Shown here: one piece after another, positions 6,722 through 13,647 of the stretch | How positions within the stretch are numbered: position 1 is the first letter of the stretch | Layout: each line of letters opens with the position of its first letter | From: Clostridiales bacterium | GTDB lineage: Bacteria > Bacillota > Clostridia > Oscillospirales > QAMX01 | Assembly: GCA_016285815.1 (NCBI GenBank) | Contig: JAEERN010000199.1 | Location: 1 to 22,008 of the forward strand | DNA length: 22,008 nt | Direction: 5' to 3' | Made by a program: the position numbers and the translations under genes | Notes under the pieces: model-generated | The model's database searches: none | Told to the model about the DNA's origin: nothing | The model's input: the letters and a program-made list of their open reading frames with translations, nothing else

Positions 6722-7831
6722 ATGAAAACGGTCAAGATCGGCATCGTCGGCTGCGGCGCCATCAGCGGCATCTATCTGGAAAATATCACCAACATGTTCA
6801 GCGAGATCGAGGTGCTGGGCGTCTGCGACCTGATCCCCGAGCGGGCGGAGAACGCGGCGAAGAAATACGGGGTCCCCAAGCTGTACAAGGACATGTACGA
6901 GCTGTTCGCGGACCCCGAGGTGGACATCGTGCTGAACATCACCCGCCCCTACGAGCACTTCGACGTGAGTCTGGCGGCGCTGAAGGCCGGAAAGAACGTC
7001 TATTCCGAAAAGCCGCTGGCGGCCACGCTGGCCGAGGGCCGCACCCTGTGGGCGCTGGCCAGGGAAAAGGGCCTTATGCTGGGCGGCGCGCCGGACACCT
7101 TCCTCGGCGCGGGGATTCAGACCAGCCGCAAGCTCATCGACGACGGCTTCATCGGCCGACCCATCGGCGCCACGGCCCACATGATCGGCCACGGGCACGA
7201 GACCTGGCATCCGGATCCGGAATTCTACTACAAGCACGGCGGCGGCCCGCTGTTCGACATGGGCCCCTATTACCTGACGGCGCTGGTCAACCTGTTGGGC
7301 AACGTCTCCGAGGTCTCGGCCATGACCCAGACGGCCTTTGCCCAGAGGCGCATCACCAGCCAGCCGCACTTCGGCGAGATCATCGACGTGGACGTGCCCA
7401 CCTACGTCTCCGGCACCATGCGGTTCGCCTCCGGCGCCATCGGTACGCTGTTCACCACCTTCGACGTGTACTACGACGCGGGGGAGAAGATCGAGATCTA
7501 CGGCACCGAGGGCACGCTTTTCGTGCCGGACCCCAACGGCTTCGGCGGGCCGGTGAGGCTGCTGCGCCCCGAGGACGGAACGGTCCGCGAGATCCCGCTG
7601 GCCTTCGACTATAAACAGAACAGCCGTGCGCTGGGGCTGGCCGACATGGCCCACGCGCTTTTGACCGGCCGCCGGTACCGCGCCAACTCGGACATGACGC
7701 TGCACGTGCTGGAGATCATGGAGGGCTTTATCACCGCCGGTGCGGAAAAGCGCCTCGTGACCATCGAATCCCGCTTCGAGCCCACGCCGCAGATGGCCCG
7801 CGCCGGGATCCACGGCCTGCTGGACGACTGA
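6722..7831 (+). CDS. Gfo/Idh/MocA family oxidoreductase (second copy)
   Basis: The 369-aa protein has the N-terminal Rossmann motif IGIVGCGAISG (about residues 5-15) and the EKPLAA motif (96-101) with the catalytic lysine. The second-domain motif GGGPLFDMGPYYLTALVNLLG includes Asp179. The FDMGPYY form differs from the SHGCHYVD of the paralogue at 2425-3495, so the two probably act on different substrates. The ATG follows GAGGGGGAAACGGC. It lies 19 bases after the ThuA-like gene and is probably in the same transcript. The substrate is unknown; from the context a sugar, an inositol or a sugar derivative is likely. Confidence 0.92.
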   Translation: MKTVKIGIVGCGAISGIYLENITNMFSEIEVLGVCDLIPERAENAAKKYGVPKLYKDMYELFADPEVDIVLNITRPYEHFDVSLAALKAGKNVYSEKPLAATLAEGRTLWALAREKGLMLGGAPDTFLGAGIQTSRKLIDDGFIGRPIGATAHMIGHGHETWHPDPEFYYKHGGGPLFDMGPYYLTALVNLLGNVSEVSAMTQTAFAQRRITSQPHFGEIIDVDVPTYVSGTMRFASGAIGTLFTTFDVYYDAGEKIEIYGTEGTLFVPDPNGFGGPVRLLRPEDGTVREIPLAFDYKQNSRALGLADMAHALLTGRRYRANSDMTLHVLEIMEGFITAGAEKRLVTIESRFEPTPQMARAGIHGLLDD

Positions 7832-7845
7832 AAAAAACGCTCTCT

Positions 7846-7877
7846 CCTTCCGACCGGGCGAAGGCCCGGCCGGAAGG
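7846..7877 (+). other. GC-rich hairpin between the Gfo/Idh gene and the fusion gene
   Basis: A 14-base stem (7846-7859 with 7864-7877, one mismatch) with a GAAG loop lies 15 bases after the stop codon. No T-tract follows on the plus strand, so it is more likely an mRNA processing or stability element than a terminator. On the minus strand it is followed, after eight bases, by seven T. Confidence 0.6.
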
Positions 7878-7882
7878 ACTGT

Positions 7883-7898
7883 AAAGAACGTTTGTTCT
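7883..7898 (-). promoter_or_regulatory. GAAC-N4-GTTC palindrome (LexA/SOS-box-like), copy 2
   Basis: Bases 7886-7897 read GAACGTTTGTTC. The 16-mer on the minus strand is identical to copy 1 at 3574-3589. Here it lies 74 bases upstream of the fusion-gene start codon, a plausible operator position, but no nearby -10/-35 pair is convincing. Confidence 0.4.
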
Positions 7899-7971
7899 CT
7901 TGCGGAGAACCGCCCCCTTTCCCAGGGAGCGCGGAGGGAGCGTCCGCAAGGACGAAAAGGGAGGAAACGGG

Positions 7972-10353
7972 ATGGAGACGACGATCCGGCCGGTCTGGCA
8001 GGAGCGGGACCACGTCTGGCTCGCGGCGGGGCTGCCGCGGGAGGAAGCGGACTTTCGCAATTCGCTGGGGATGCGCCTTGTCCGGGCCGGGGGCGGCGGC
8101 TTTCGCATGGGCGGCGGCGACTGGGACAAGTGCCCGGACGGGCTGCCCGTGCACGAGGTGACGATGTCCCGCTTCTGGATCGCCGACGAGCCGGTCCGCA
8201 AGGCGGATTTCGACCGGTTCTGGGCGGAGACCCGGCCGGGCGAGGATCCGGACACGGGCGAGTGGCGAGGGTTCGTGCAGGGCGTCAGCTTTTACGAGGC
8301 CGCCGACTTCTGCGACTGGCTGTCGGAGAAGGAGGGACTCAGCTATCGCCTGCCCACGGAGGCCGAGTGGGAATTCGCCGCGCGGAACAGCAGAAGGCTG
8401 AACGTGGACCGGATGTGCGACAGCCACCTTCGGGAGTGGTGTCTGGACTGGTACGCGCCCTATACCGATCTGCCCGCGGCCGACCCGGCCGGGCCGCGGT
8501 ACGGGGCGTTCAAGTGCGTCCGCGGCGGATATCTGGACGACCCGTCCCGGTACAACGAGGAGCCGCTGGAACTCTGGATGCGCTGCGCGCTGCCGCCGTC
8601 GTACCGCCATTTCCGGGAGGACGGGAACAACGACTTCGGACGCCACCCCGTGGGCTTCCGGGTCTGCTGCGGCGCGGTCCCGCCACTGCGGAACGAGGCG
8701 CCGGTCGGGCTGACGGGGCTGAGCGTCCATCAGGAGACCGGGGCGTTCCTGCGCGCCGCGCCGCCGCCGGACCGGCCCTATTACCGGAAGCGGTACCTGT
8801 TCCCGGTGCCGCCGGACGACTCGCCCGGCGATGCCATCCGGGTCAGCGGGTTCCCGGCGGGGTTCCGCCACCACCACCATTCGCCCGGCATGACGGCCTG
8901 TCCCAACGGGGACCTGCTGCTGTCGGTCTATTCCACCTATGACGAGTACGACGCGGAGTCCGGGCTGGTGGGCGCGCGGCTGAGAAAGGGCTGCGACGAG
9001 TGGGAGCCGCCGGACCGCTTTCTGGACACGGTGGGCGTGAACGACCACGCGCCCATGCTGTTCACCGACGCCGACGGCACGGTCTATCACTTCTGGGGCT
9101 GGCCGCGGATGCCCAATTCGTTCCCTTTTCAGTACGTCTTTTCCCGCGACAGCGGCGTTTCGTGGAGTGGCGTCCGGTTCCCCCTGTTCCGGAACCGCGC
9201 GGACTTCGTGGTGCGCCAGCCGGTGAACACCTGCGTCCGCGGCGGAGACGGCACGTTCTACGTGGTGTGCGACGCGTCGAAGCCGGGCGGCAGCTCCGTC
9301 CTGTGGCGGTCCGGCGACGGGATGCGGACGTGGGAGAGCCCCGCGGGGCGGACCGCCGGCCGCCACACCACCGCCGTGGAGCGGCGGGACGGCTCGATCC
9401 TCGCGCTCGGCGGGAAGAACAGCGAGATCGACGGGTTCATGCCCCGGGCCGTCACCCGGGACCGGGGCGAGACCTTTGCGGTGAGCAGGACGCCGTTCCC
9501 GGCCCAGGGGTCCGGACAGCGGCCCTGCGTGCTGCGGCTGGCCTCGGGCCGGCTGGTGATGTGCGGCGACTATCAGGACCGGCTGGGCCGCCGGCCGGCC
9601 GGCGTGACCGGGCGGGGGTGCTACGCGGCGTGGTCCGACGACGACGGCGAGACCTGGCGCTTCAAGACCCTGTGGGGGACCCAGCCGCGCAAGCGCCCGT
9701 CCTGGCGCTTCGACGGGTCCGACACGCTGGGATACTGCGTGCTGCGGCAGAGCCCGGACGGGATGATCCACCTGATCGCCACCAACGTGCGGCCGCTGCT
9801 ACACTTTGAGTTCAACGAGGCGTGGCTTCTGGACGATAGCGAGAGCGAGCCGCCGGAGGCGGCGCTGACCGCCGGCCGGGCCACGGGCTTCCCCGGCGGC
9901 GTGAAGACCTATACCGAGACGTGGGAGAACGGCGCGGTCCGCTGCGTTTACCGCGGCGGGATCGCCGACGACGGCCGGTTCCTGCTGGAGGGCGAGGAAA
10001 AGACCTTCGACCCCGAGGGGCGGCTGCTGGACGAGGGGTGGTTCCATCTGGGCCGCCGGGTCAGATATCGCCGGGTCTACGACGGGGACGGCAATCCCCG
10101 GATGACTTGGACCTTCGGAAAAAAGACGCTGTTCTGCACCTATCACCCGGGAACGTCCCTGCTTCGGACCGTCTGCCCCTACGACGGGGCCTTTGCGGAC
10201 GGCGTGGCGCAGGCGCTGGACCGGACGGGGGCCGTGACCGCCGAGGTGCGGTTCGAGCACGGCGCCGTCGCCGCGCGCACGGACCTGCGGCGCGAGCGGC
10301 CGGCGCCTTTGCCGCAGGTCCTGCGGCAGGCGGAAGAGGAGGGGTCGGAATGA
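7972..10353 (+). CDS. Fusion protein: FGE-sulfatase-like domain + Asp-box sialidase-like propeller + repeat-like C-terminus
   Basis: The 793-aa protein has three parts. Residues about 25-235 are FGE-sulfatase/SUMF1-like: RLPTEAEWEFAARN (126-139), EWCLDWY (155-161), VRGGYLDDPSRY, and GFRVC (228-232). The paired active-site cysteines of true formylglycine-generating enzymes are not recognisable, so it is probably a binding or degenerate domain. Residues about 280-620 carry four Asp-boxes (SRDSGVSW 391, SGDGMRTW 447, TRDRGETF 495, SDDDGETW 555), typical of BNR/sialidase six-bladed propellers. Residues about 640-770 have a short, repetitive glycine/aromatic pattern resembling MORN-type repeats (ENGAV.C.YRGGI.DDGRF). 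No signal peptide is visible, unusual for a sialidase-fold protein. The ATG follows AAAAGGGAGGAAAC. The stop overlaps the next start (ATGA). Catalytic activity is not demonstrated by anything I can see. Confidence 0.85.
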   Translation: METTIRPVWQERDHVWLAAGLPREEADFRNSLGMRLVRAGGGGFRMGGGDWDKCPDGLPVHEVTMSRFWIADEPVRKADFDRFWAETRPGEDPDTGEWRGFVQGVSFYEAADFCDWLSEKEGLSYRLPTEAEWEFAARNSRRLNVDRMCDSHLREWCLDWYAPYTDLPAADPAGPRYGAFKCVRGGYLDDPSRYNEEPLELWMRCALPPSYRHFREDGNNDFGRHPVGFRVCCGAVPPLRNEAPVGLTGLSVHQETGAFLRAAPPPDRPYYRKRYLFPVPPDDSPGDAIRVSGFPAGFRHHHHSPGMTACPNGDLLLSVYSTYDEYDAESGLVGARLRKGCDEWEPPDRFLDTVGVNDHAPMLFTDADGTVYHFWGWPRMPNSFPFQYVFSRDSGVSWSGVRFPLFRNRADFVVRQPVNTCVRGGDGTFYVVCDASKPGGSSVLWRSGDGMRTWESPAGRTAGRHTTAVERRDGSILALGGKNSEIDGFMPRAVTRDRGETFAVSRTPFPAQGSGQRPCVLRLASGRLVMCGDYQDRLGRRPAGVTGRGCYAAWSDDDGETWRFKTLWGTQPRKRPSWRFDGSDTLGYCVLRQSPDGMIHLIATNVRPLLHFEFNEAWLLDDSESEPPEAALTAGRATGFPGGVKTYTETWENGAVRCVYRGGIADDGRFLLEGEEKTFDPEGRLLDEGWFHLGRRVRYRRVYDGDGNPRMTWTFGKKTLFCTYHPGTSLLRTVCPYDGAFADGVAQALDRTGAVTAEVRFEHGAVAARTDLRRERPAPLPQVLRQAEEEGSE

Positions 10354-11240
10354 AGCTCCGGGGGATCGTTCCCGCCATGGTGACGCCCATGCGGGAGGAC
10401 GAGAGCGTCAACGTCGACGAGCTGAGGCGCCAGTGCGACAGGCTGATCGCCGCCGGGGCCGCCGCGCTGTTCTGTCTGGGCACCAACGGCGAGTTCTACG
10501 CCCTGTCCGGCGAGGAAAAGCGGCTGGTCCTGCGCACCGTGGCCGAGACGGCCGGGGGACGGATCCCGCTGATGGCCGGAACGGGCTGCGTCACCACGGC
10601 GGAGACCGTCGAGCTGACCCGGTACGCCAAGGGGCTGGGCTATGACTTCGCCTCGGTGATCTGTCCCTATTTCGCCGCGCTGTCGCAGGAGGGCGCGTTC
10701 CGCCACTTTTCTGCGGTGGCCGACGCGTGCCGGATGCCGGTGATCCTCTACAACATCCCGGCCCGGACGGGGATCGACCTGAGCGCCGAGACCGTCGCCC
10801 GGCTGGCGCGGCATCCGTACATCGTCGGGATCAAGGACTCCAGCGGCCGGTTCGAAAACACGCTGGCCTATCTGCAGAGCGTCCCGCGGGACTTTGCCGT
10901 TCTGGCGGGCAACGACTCGCTGATCCTGAAAACGGTCCGGGCGGGCGGCAGCGGCGGCATCGCCGGGTGCGCCAACGTCTGTCCGGAGCGCATGGTCCGG
11001 ATGTTCCGCCTGAACGAGGCGGGCCGGACGGCGGAGGCCGACGCGATCCAGGAGAGCCTGAAGCCCTTGCGGGACCTGTTCCCGGGGCGCGGCTCCTGCG
11101 CGGTGATCAAGCGGGCCATGAACCGGATGGGCTTCCCGGTGGGGCCGGTCCGGGCGCCCTTCGACCTGACGGACGGGCCGGAGGTGGACGCGCAGCTGGA
11201 GCGGATCCTGCCGCTGTACGCGTCCGGCAAAGACGGCTGA
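10350..11240 (+). CDS. DapA/NanA-superfamily class I aldolase/synthase
   Basis: The family uses a Schiff-base lysine for pyruvate-linked aldol reactions: dihydrodipicolinate synthase, N-acetylneuraminate lyase, and sugar-acid aldolases. The 296-aa protein has GTNGE (44-48) for carboxylate binding, Tyr134 in YNIPARTG with Arg139, and the catalytic Lys162 in GIKDSSG. These lie one residue from E. coli DapA Tyr133, Arg138 and Lys161. The YNxPxRTG arginine is typical of DapA, but GTNGE rather than GTTGE, together with the catabolic context, leaves a lyase for a sugar acid or sialic-acid-like compound possible. Its ATG overlaps the stop of the fusion gene by four bases, with GGAAGAGGAGG just upstream inside that gene. 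The two are therefore translationally coupled. It could be called dapA only after phylogeny. Confidence 0.9.
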   Translation: MKLRGIVPAMVTPMREDESVNVDELRRQCDRLIAAGAAALFCLGTNGEFYALSGEEKRLVLRTVAETAGGRIPLMAGTGCVTTAETVELTRYAKGLGYDFASVICPYFAALSQEGAFRHFSAVADACRMPVILYNIPARTGIDLSAETVARLARHPYIVGIKDSSGRFENTLAYLQSVPRDFAVLAGNDSLILKTVRAGGSGGIAGCANVCPERMVRMFRLNEAGRTAEADAIQESLKPLRDLFPGRGSCAVIKRAMNRMGFPVGPVRAPFDLTDGPEVDAQLERILPLYASGKDG

Positions 11241-11386
11241 GGCGAAAAGCGGAATAAACGGCGGCGCCGCGGGGTAGGATAAAGAGGAAAGCGCGCGGCC
11301 CGCCGGAAAAACGGGATCCCGCGCCGGAAAAAACGCACGGGGCCGGCGTCGGCACGGCCCGCGCGGGAGAGCGGGGGAACGAAGCG

Positions 11387-11866
11387 GTGAAGAAAAGGCC
11401 GTGGCTTGCCTATGTGGTCTGGATCGCGCTGGCCGAGGGCGTCGGACTGGCGGCGGGTCTGTTGATCCGGGAGGATGTTCGGATCTATGCAGACGTCGTC
11501 GCCAAGCCGCCCCTGTCCCCGCCGCCGTGGGTCTTTCCTGCGGTGTGGACGGTCCTGTACGCGCTGATGGGCGTCGGCGCGGCCCGCGTGTTCCTGAAAG
11601 AGAGCGCGCCGGCGCGGACCCGGGGCCTTGTCCTGTTCGCCGTTCAGCTGGCGTTCAATTTTTGCTGGCCGCTGATCTTCTTTCGGGCCCGGGCCTTTGC
11701 CGCGGCGGCGCTCTGGCTGGCCGCGCTGTTGACGCTGGCGGGCTGGATGGCCGCGGAGTTCGGGCGGACGGACCGGCCCGCCGGGCGGATCCAGCTTCCG
11801 TATCTGCTGTGGCTGGTCTTTGCGGAGTATCTGAACCTTGGGGTCTGGCTGCTGAACGGCATGTAA
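11387..11866 (+). CDS. TspO/MBR family membrane protein
   Basis: This is a five-helix membrane protein of the tryptophan-rich sensory protein / mitochondrial benzodiazepine receptor family, whose members bind porphyrins and haem. The 159-aa product has hydrophobic segments at about residues 6-26, 48-66, 76-96, 102-122 and 133-155. The family block KPPLSPPPWVFPAVWTVLY lies between helices 1 and 2, with NFCWPLIFF in the third. It starts with GTG at 11387 after a GGGGG-rich site; an ATG is not available near the N-terminus. It is 146 bases after the DapA-like gene, so it may have its own promoter, though I cannot identify one (a TAGGAT at 11274 is a weak -10 candidate). A strong terminator follows. 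A link to the preceding sugar genes is not obvious. Confidence 0.92.
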   Translation: MKKRPWLAYVVWIALAEGVGLAAGLLIREDVRIYADVVAKPPLSPPPWVFPAVWTVLYALMGVGAARVFLKESAPARTRGLVLFAVQLAFNFCWPLIFFRARAFAAAALWLAALLTLAGWMAAEFGRTDRPAGRIQLPYLLWLVFAEYLNLGVWLLNGM

Positions 11867-11880
11867 AAGAGCGCAGAAAA

Positions 11881-11921
11881 AGAGGGAAGACGGGACCTGT
11901 CCCGTCTTCCCTCTTTTTTTT
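11881..11921. terminator. Strong bidirectional terminator between tspO and the NUDIX gene
   Basis: A perfect 15-bp stem (11881-11895 with 11900-11914) and a four-base CCTG loop are followed on the plus strand by a T-tract (11914-11921). On the minus strand the stem is followed by TTTTT. It ends both convergent transcripts. Confidence 0.93.
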
Positions 11922-11934
11922 CAGAACGGGCCGG

Positions 11935-12453
11935 TCACGGCGCGGCGGACAGAAGACCGGCGGAAAGAAGGTGAGCGGCCATCCGGGCCCGCTGGGGCGG
12001 GATCATCTCGCCGGAGGCGGCGAAGCGGGCGAACGCCGCCCGGTCGACCCAGCGAAAGCCCACGGTCTCGCCGGGCTGGAGCGTGACGGCGCTCTTGTCG
12101 CAGTCCGTCACCGCCAGGAACACATAGAAAAAACAGCGGCCGTCGTCGAAGATGAAGCGGGCCTCTTCGTCCAGCCGGAGCAGAGAGGTGATGCCCGTCT
12201 CTTCGCGGATCTCGCGGCGGATGCAGTCCTCCGCGGTCTCGCCCTTCAGCGCCGAGCCGCCCGCCGAGGACTCGGTCCAGCCGGGGAAAAGGTCCTTGCG
12301 CGGGTCCCGCCGCATCAGCAGATAGTCGCCGTCCGCGTGGCGGATCAGCGCCTCGCAGACGATGTGGTACAGCCCTTCGGGGATCGGCTCGCCGCGGACC
12401 AGCTCCGCGCCGGCCGGCGTACCGTCCCGGCGGTAGGCGTCCCAAAGCTCCAT
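11935..12453 (-). CDS. NUDIX hydrolase
   Basis: This enzyme of the Nudix superfamily cleaves nucleoside diphosphates linked to another moiety. The 172-aa product contains a complete Nudix box at residues 66-88 (G-x5-E-x7-REIREETGI), with all metal-binding glutamates present. The N-terminal ELWDAYRRDGTP and the HADGDYLLMRRDPRKDLFPG lead-in are typical of a subgroup that includes isopentenyl-diphosphate-isomerase-like and YfcD-like proteins. The exact substrate cannot be inferred. The ATG at 12453 follows GGAAAGGAG on the minus strand. It begins 31 bases after the WYL regulator, with no promoter or terminator between them, so the two probably form one transcript. Confidence 0.93.
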   Translation of the reverse strand: MELWDAYRRDGTPAGAELVRGEPIPEGLYHIVCEALIRHADGDYLLMRRDPRKDLFPGWTESSAGGSALKGETAEDCIRREIREETGITSLLRLDEEARFIFDDGRCFFYVFLAVTDCDKSAVTLQPGETVGFRWVDRAAFARFAASGEMIPPQRARMAAHLLSAGLLSAAP

Positions 12454-12484
12454 GGTGAAAAAACTCCTTTCCTTTGTCCGCGCG

Positions 12485-13474
12485 CTACGGCCGGTAGACC
12501 GCGGCGGCGGCGGACAGACGCTCCAGCATCTGGGCCCGGACGTCCGCCGGGGCCAACAGCTCGGCCTCGGTCCCGAAGCCGAAGAGCCACGCGAAAAAGT
12601 GCGGGCTGATCACGGCATCGGTGGTGACGGTGAAAAAGCCCTCGCCGTCCGGGATCAGGTGCGCGTCCCGCCCGAAGCGGTCGAAGACCGCCCCGGCCAG
12701 ATGCTCGGCGAAGCGGAGGCGAACGGTGCGCGTCTCGCCGCCGAACATGCCGAAGACCCGCTTGGCGTACGAGCTGACGTCGTCCGCCGACAGGGAGGAA
12801 ACGCCCTGCCGCGGGCGGTCCGTGGCCGCGATGTTCAGCATTTTGTCCACGCGGAAGTGCTTGACCAGCGCGGCCTCGGCGTCAAAGCCCAGCAGATAAT
12901 AGTTCTCGTCCTCGCACAGCAGCGCCAGCGGGCTGATCTCGTATTCCGCCCCGCCGCGGCGCAGCCGCCGCTCGCCGCTGACGGCATAGTCGAAGTACCG
13001 GAACCGGACGGTCCGGTCCCGCAGGATGGCGTTGGAGAGCGCGTCCACGTTGTAATAGACGCTCTCGTTCATGCTTTTGACCCGGTCCCGCACGAGGACC
13101 TGTCGGGACAGGTCGCCCGCCTCGTAGACGCTGGCCAGGCTTTCGATCTTTTTGATCAGCGCCAGCGTCTTGCGCTCGGTGACGAATTTCGAGGACTGGA
13201 CCGTGTCCACCAGCAGCTTCAGTTCGGGAAGCTCAAACGTGCGGCTGGCCAGATAGTACCCCGCGGTCCGGCCCCGGACCGCCACCACGTCCAGCCCGAA
13301 GACCCGAAGGGCCTCCAGATCGTCGTAGACGCTCTTCCGCTCCGCGGCGACGCCCTGCCCGGCCAGCGCGGCGATCATGTCGGCCACGGAGAGGGGGTGG
13401 GCCTCGTCGCTGCGCTCGTAGAGCAGGCGGGCAAGGTAGAGCAGCTTCAGCTTCTGGTTCGCGCTTTTCGGCAC
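12485..13474 (-). CDS. WYL-domain transcriptional regulator (DeoR-like winged HTH)
   Basis: WYL regulators combine an N-terminal winged-helix DNA-binding domain with an SH3-like WYL domain that senses a ligand, often a nucleotide or nucleic acid. The 329-aa protein has the HTH region at about residues 5-75 (SVADMIAALAGQGVAAERKSVYDDLEAL). The WYL core (about 135-215) includes VRFRYFDY, ISPLALLCEDENYYLLGFD, in which YYL replaces WYL, and FRVDKM. The C-terminal WCX-like extension (about 240-325) has VRLRFAEHLAGAVFDRFG. The frame is open upstream to 13759. GTG at 13474 is chosen because GGAAAGGGAGG precedes it and the promoter start falls about 25 bases upstream. It leads the operon with the NUDIX hydrolase and may regulate it. 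The ligand is unknown. Confidence 0.92.
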   Translation of the reverse strand: MPKSANQKLKLLYLARLLYERSDEAHPLSVADMIAALAGQGVAAERKSVYDDLEALRVFGLDVVAVRGRTAGYYLASRTFELPELKLLVDTVQSSKFVTERKTLALIKKIESLASVYEAGDLSRQVLVRDRVKSMNESVYYNVDALSNAILRDRTVRFRYFDYAVSGERRLRRGGAEYEISPLALLCEDENYYLLGFDAEAALVKHFRVDKMLNIAATDRPRQGVSSLSADDVSSYAKRVFGMFGGETRTVRLRFAEHLAGAVFDRFGRDAHLIPDGEGFFTVTTDAVISPHFFAWLFGFGTEAELLAPADVRAQMLERLSAAAAVYRP

Positions 13475-13505
13475 GGAAAACGCCTCCCTTTCCGGATCTG
13501 CCGCT

Positions 13506-13534
13506 ATTATAGCACGGATCGCCGCGGCGTTCAA
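13506..13534 (-). promoter_or_regulatory. Promoter of the WYL-NUDIX operon
   Basis: On the minus strand the -35 hexamer TTGAAC (13529-13534) and a perfect -10 TATAAT (13506-13511) are 17 bases apart. The predicted start at about 13499 gives a leader of about 25 bases. Confidence 0.85.
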
Positions 13535-13568
13535 CGGCGCGCGGCGATCCCGGGAAAAAAACGGACGG

Positions 13569-13609
13569 AAAAACCGCCGAAGCGGCCCCGGCGGGGGCGG
13601 CTTCGGCGG
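13569..13609 (-). terminator. Terminator of the SH3-lipoprotein operon
   Basis: On the minus strand a ten-base-pair stem CCGCCGAAGC/GCTTCGGCGG (13600-13609 with 13574-13583) has a GC-rich inner part. It is followed by five T (13573-13569). It lies 40 bases after the stop of the long lipoprotein and just before the WYL promoter. Confidence 0.85.
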
Positions 13610-13647
13610 GAAAAAGCGGCCGGGACCCGGTCCGCCCCGGGAAACGG

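Noticed and set aside
7609..9771. Long minus-strand frames opposite the fusion gene and the second Gfo/Idh gene
   Set aside because: They mirror confident plus-strand genes in GC-rich DNA and show no domain motif.
11241..11386. Promoter or small RNA between the DapA-like gene and tspO
   Set aside because: Only a weak TAGGAT -10 candidate and GC-rich self-complementary stretches are seen, with no matching -35 or family signature.
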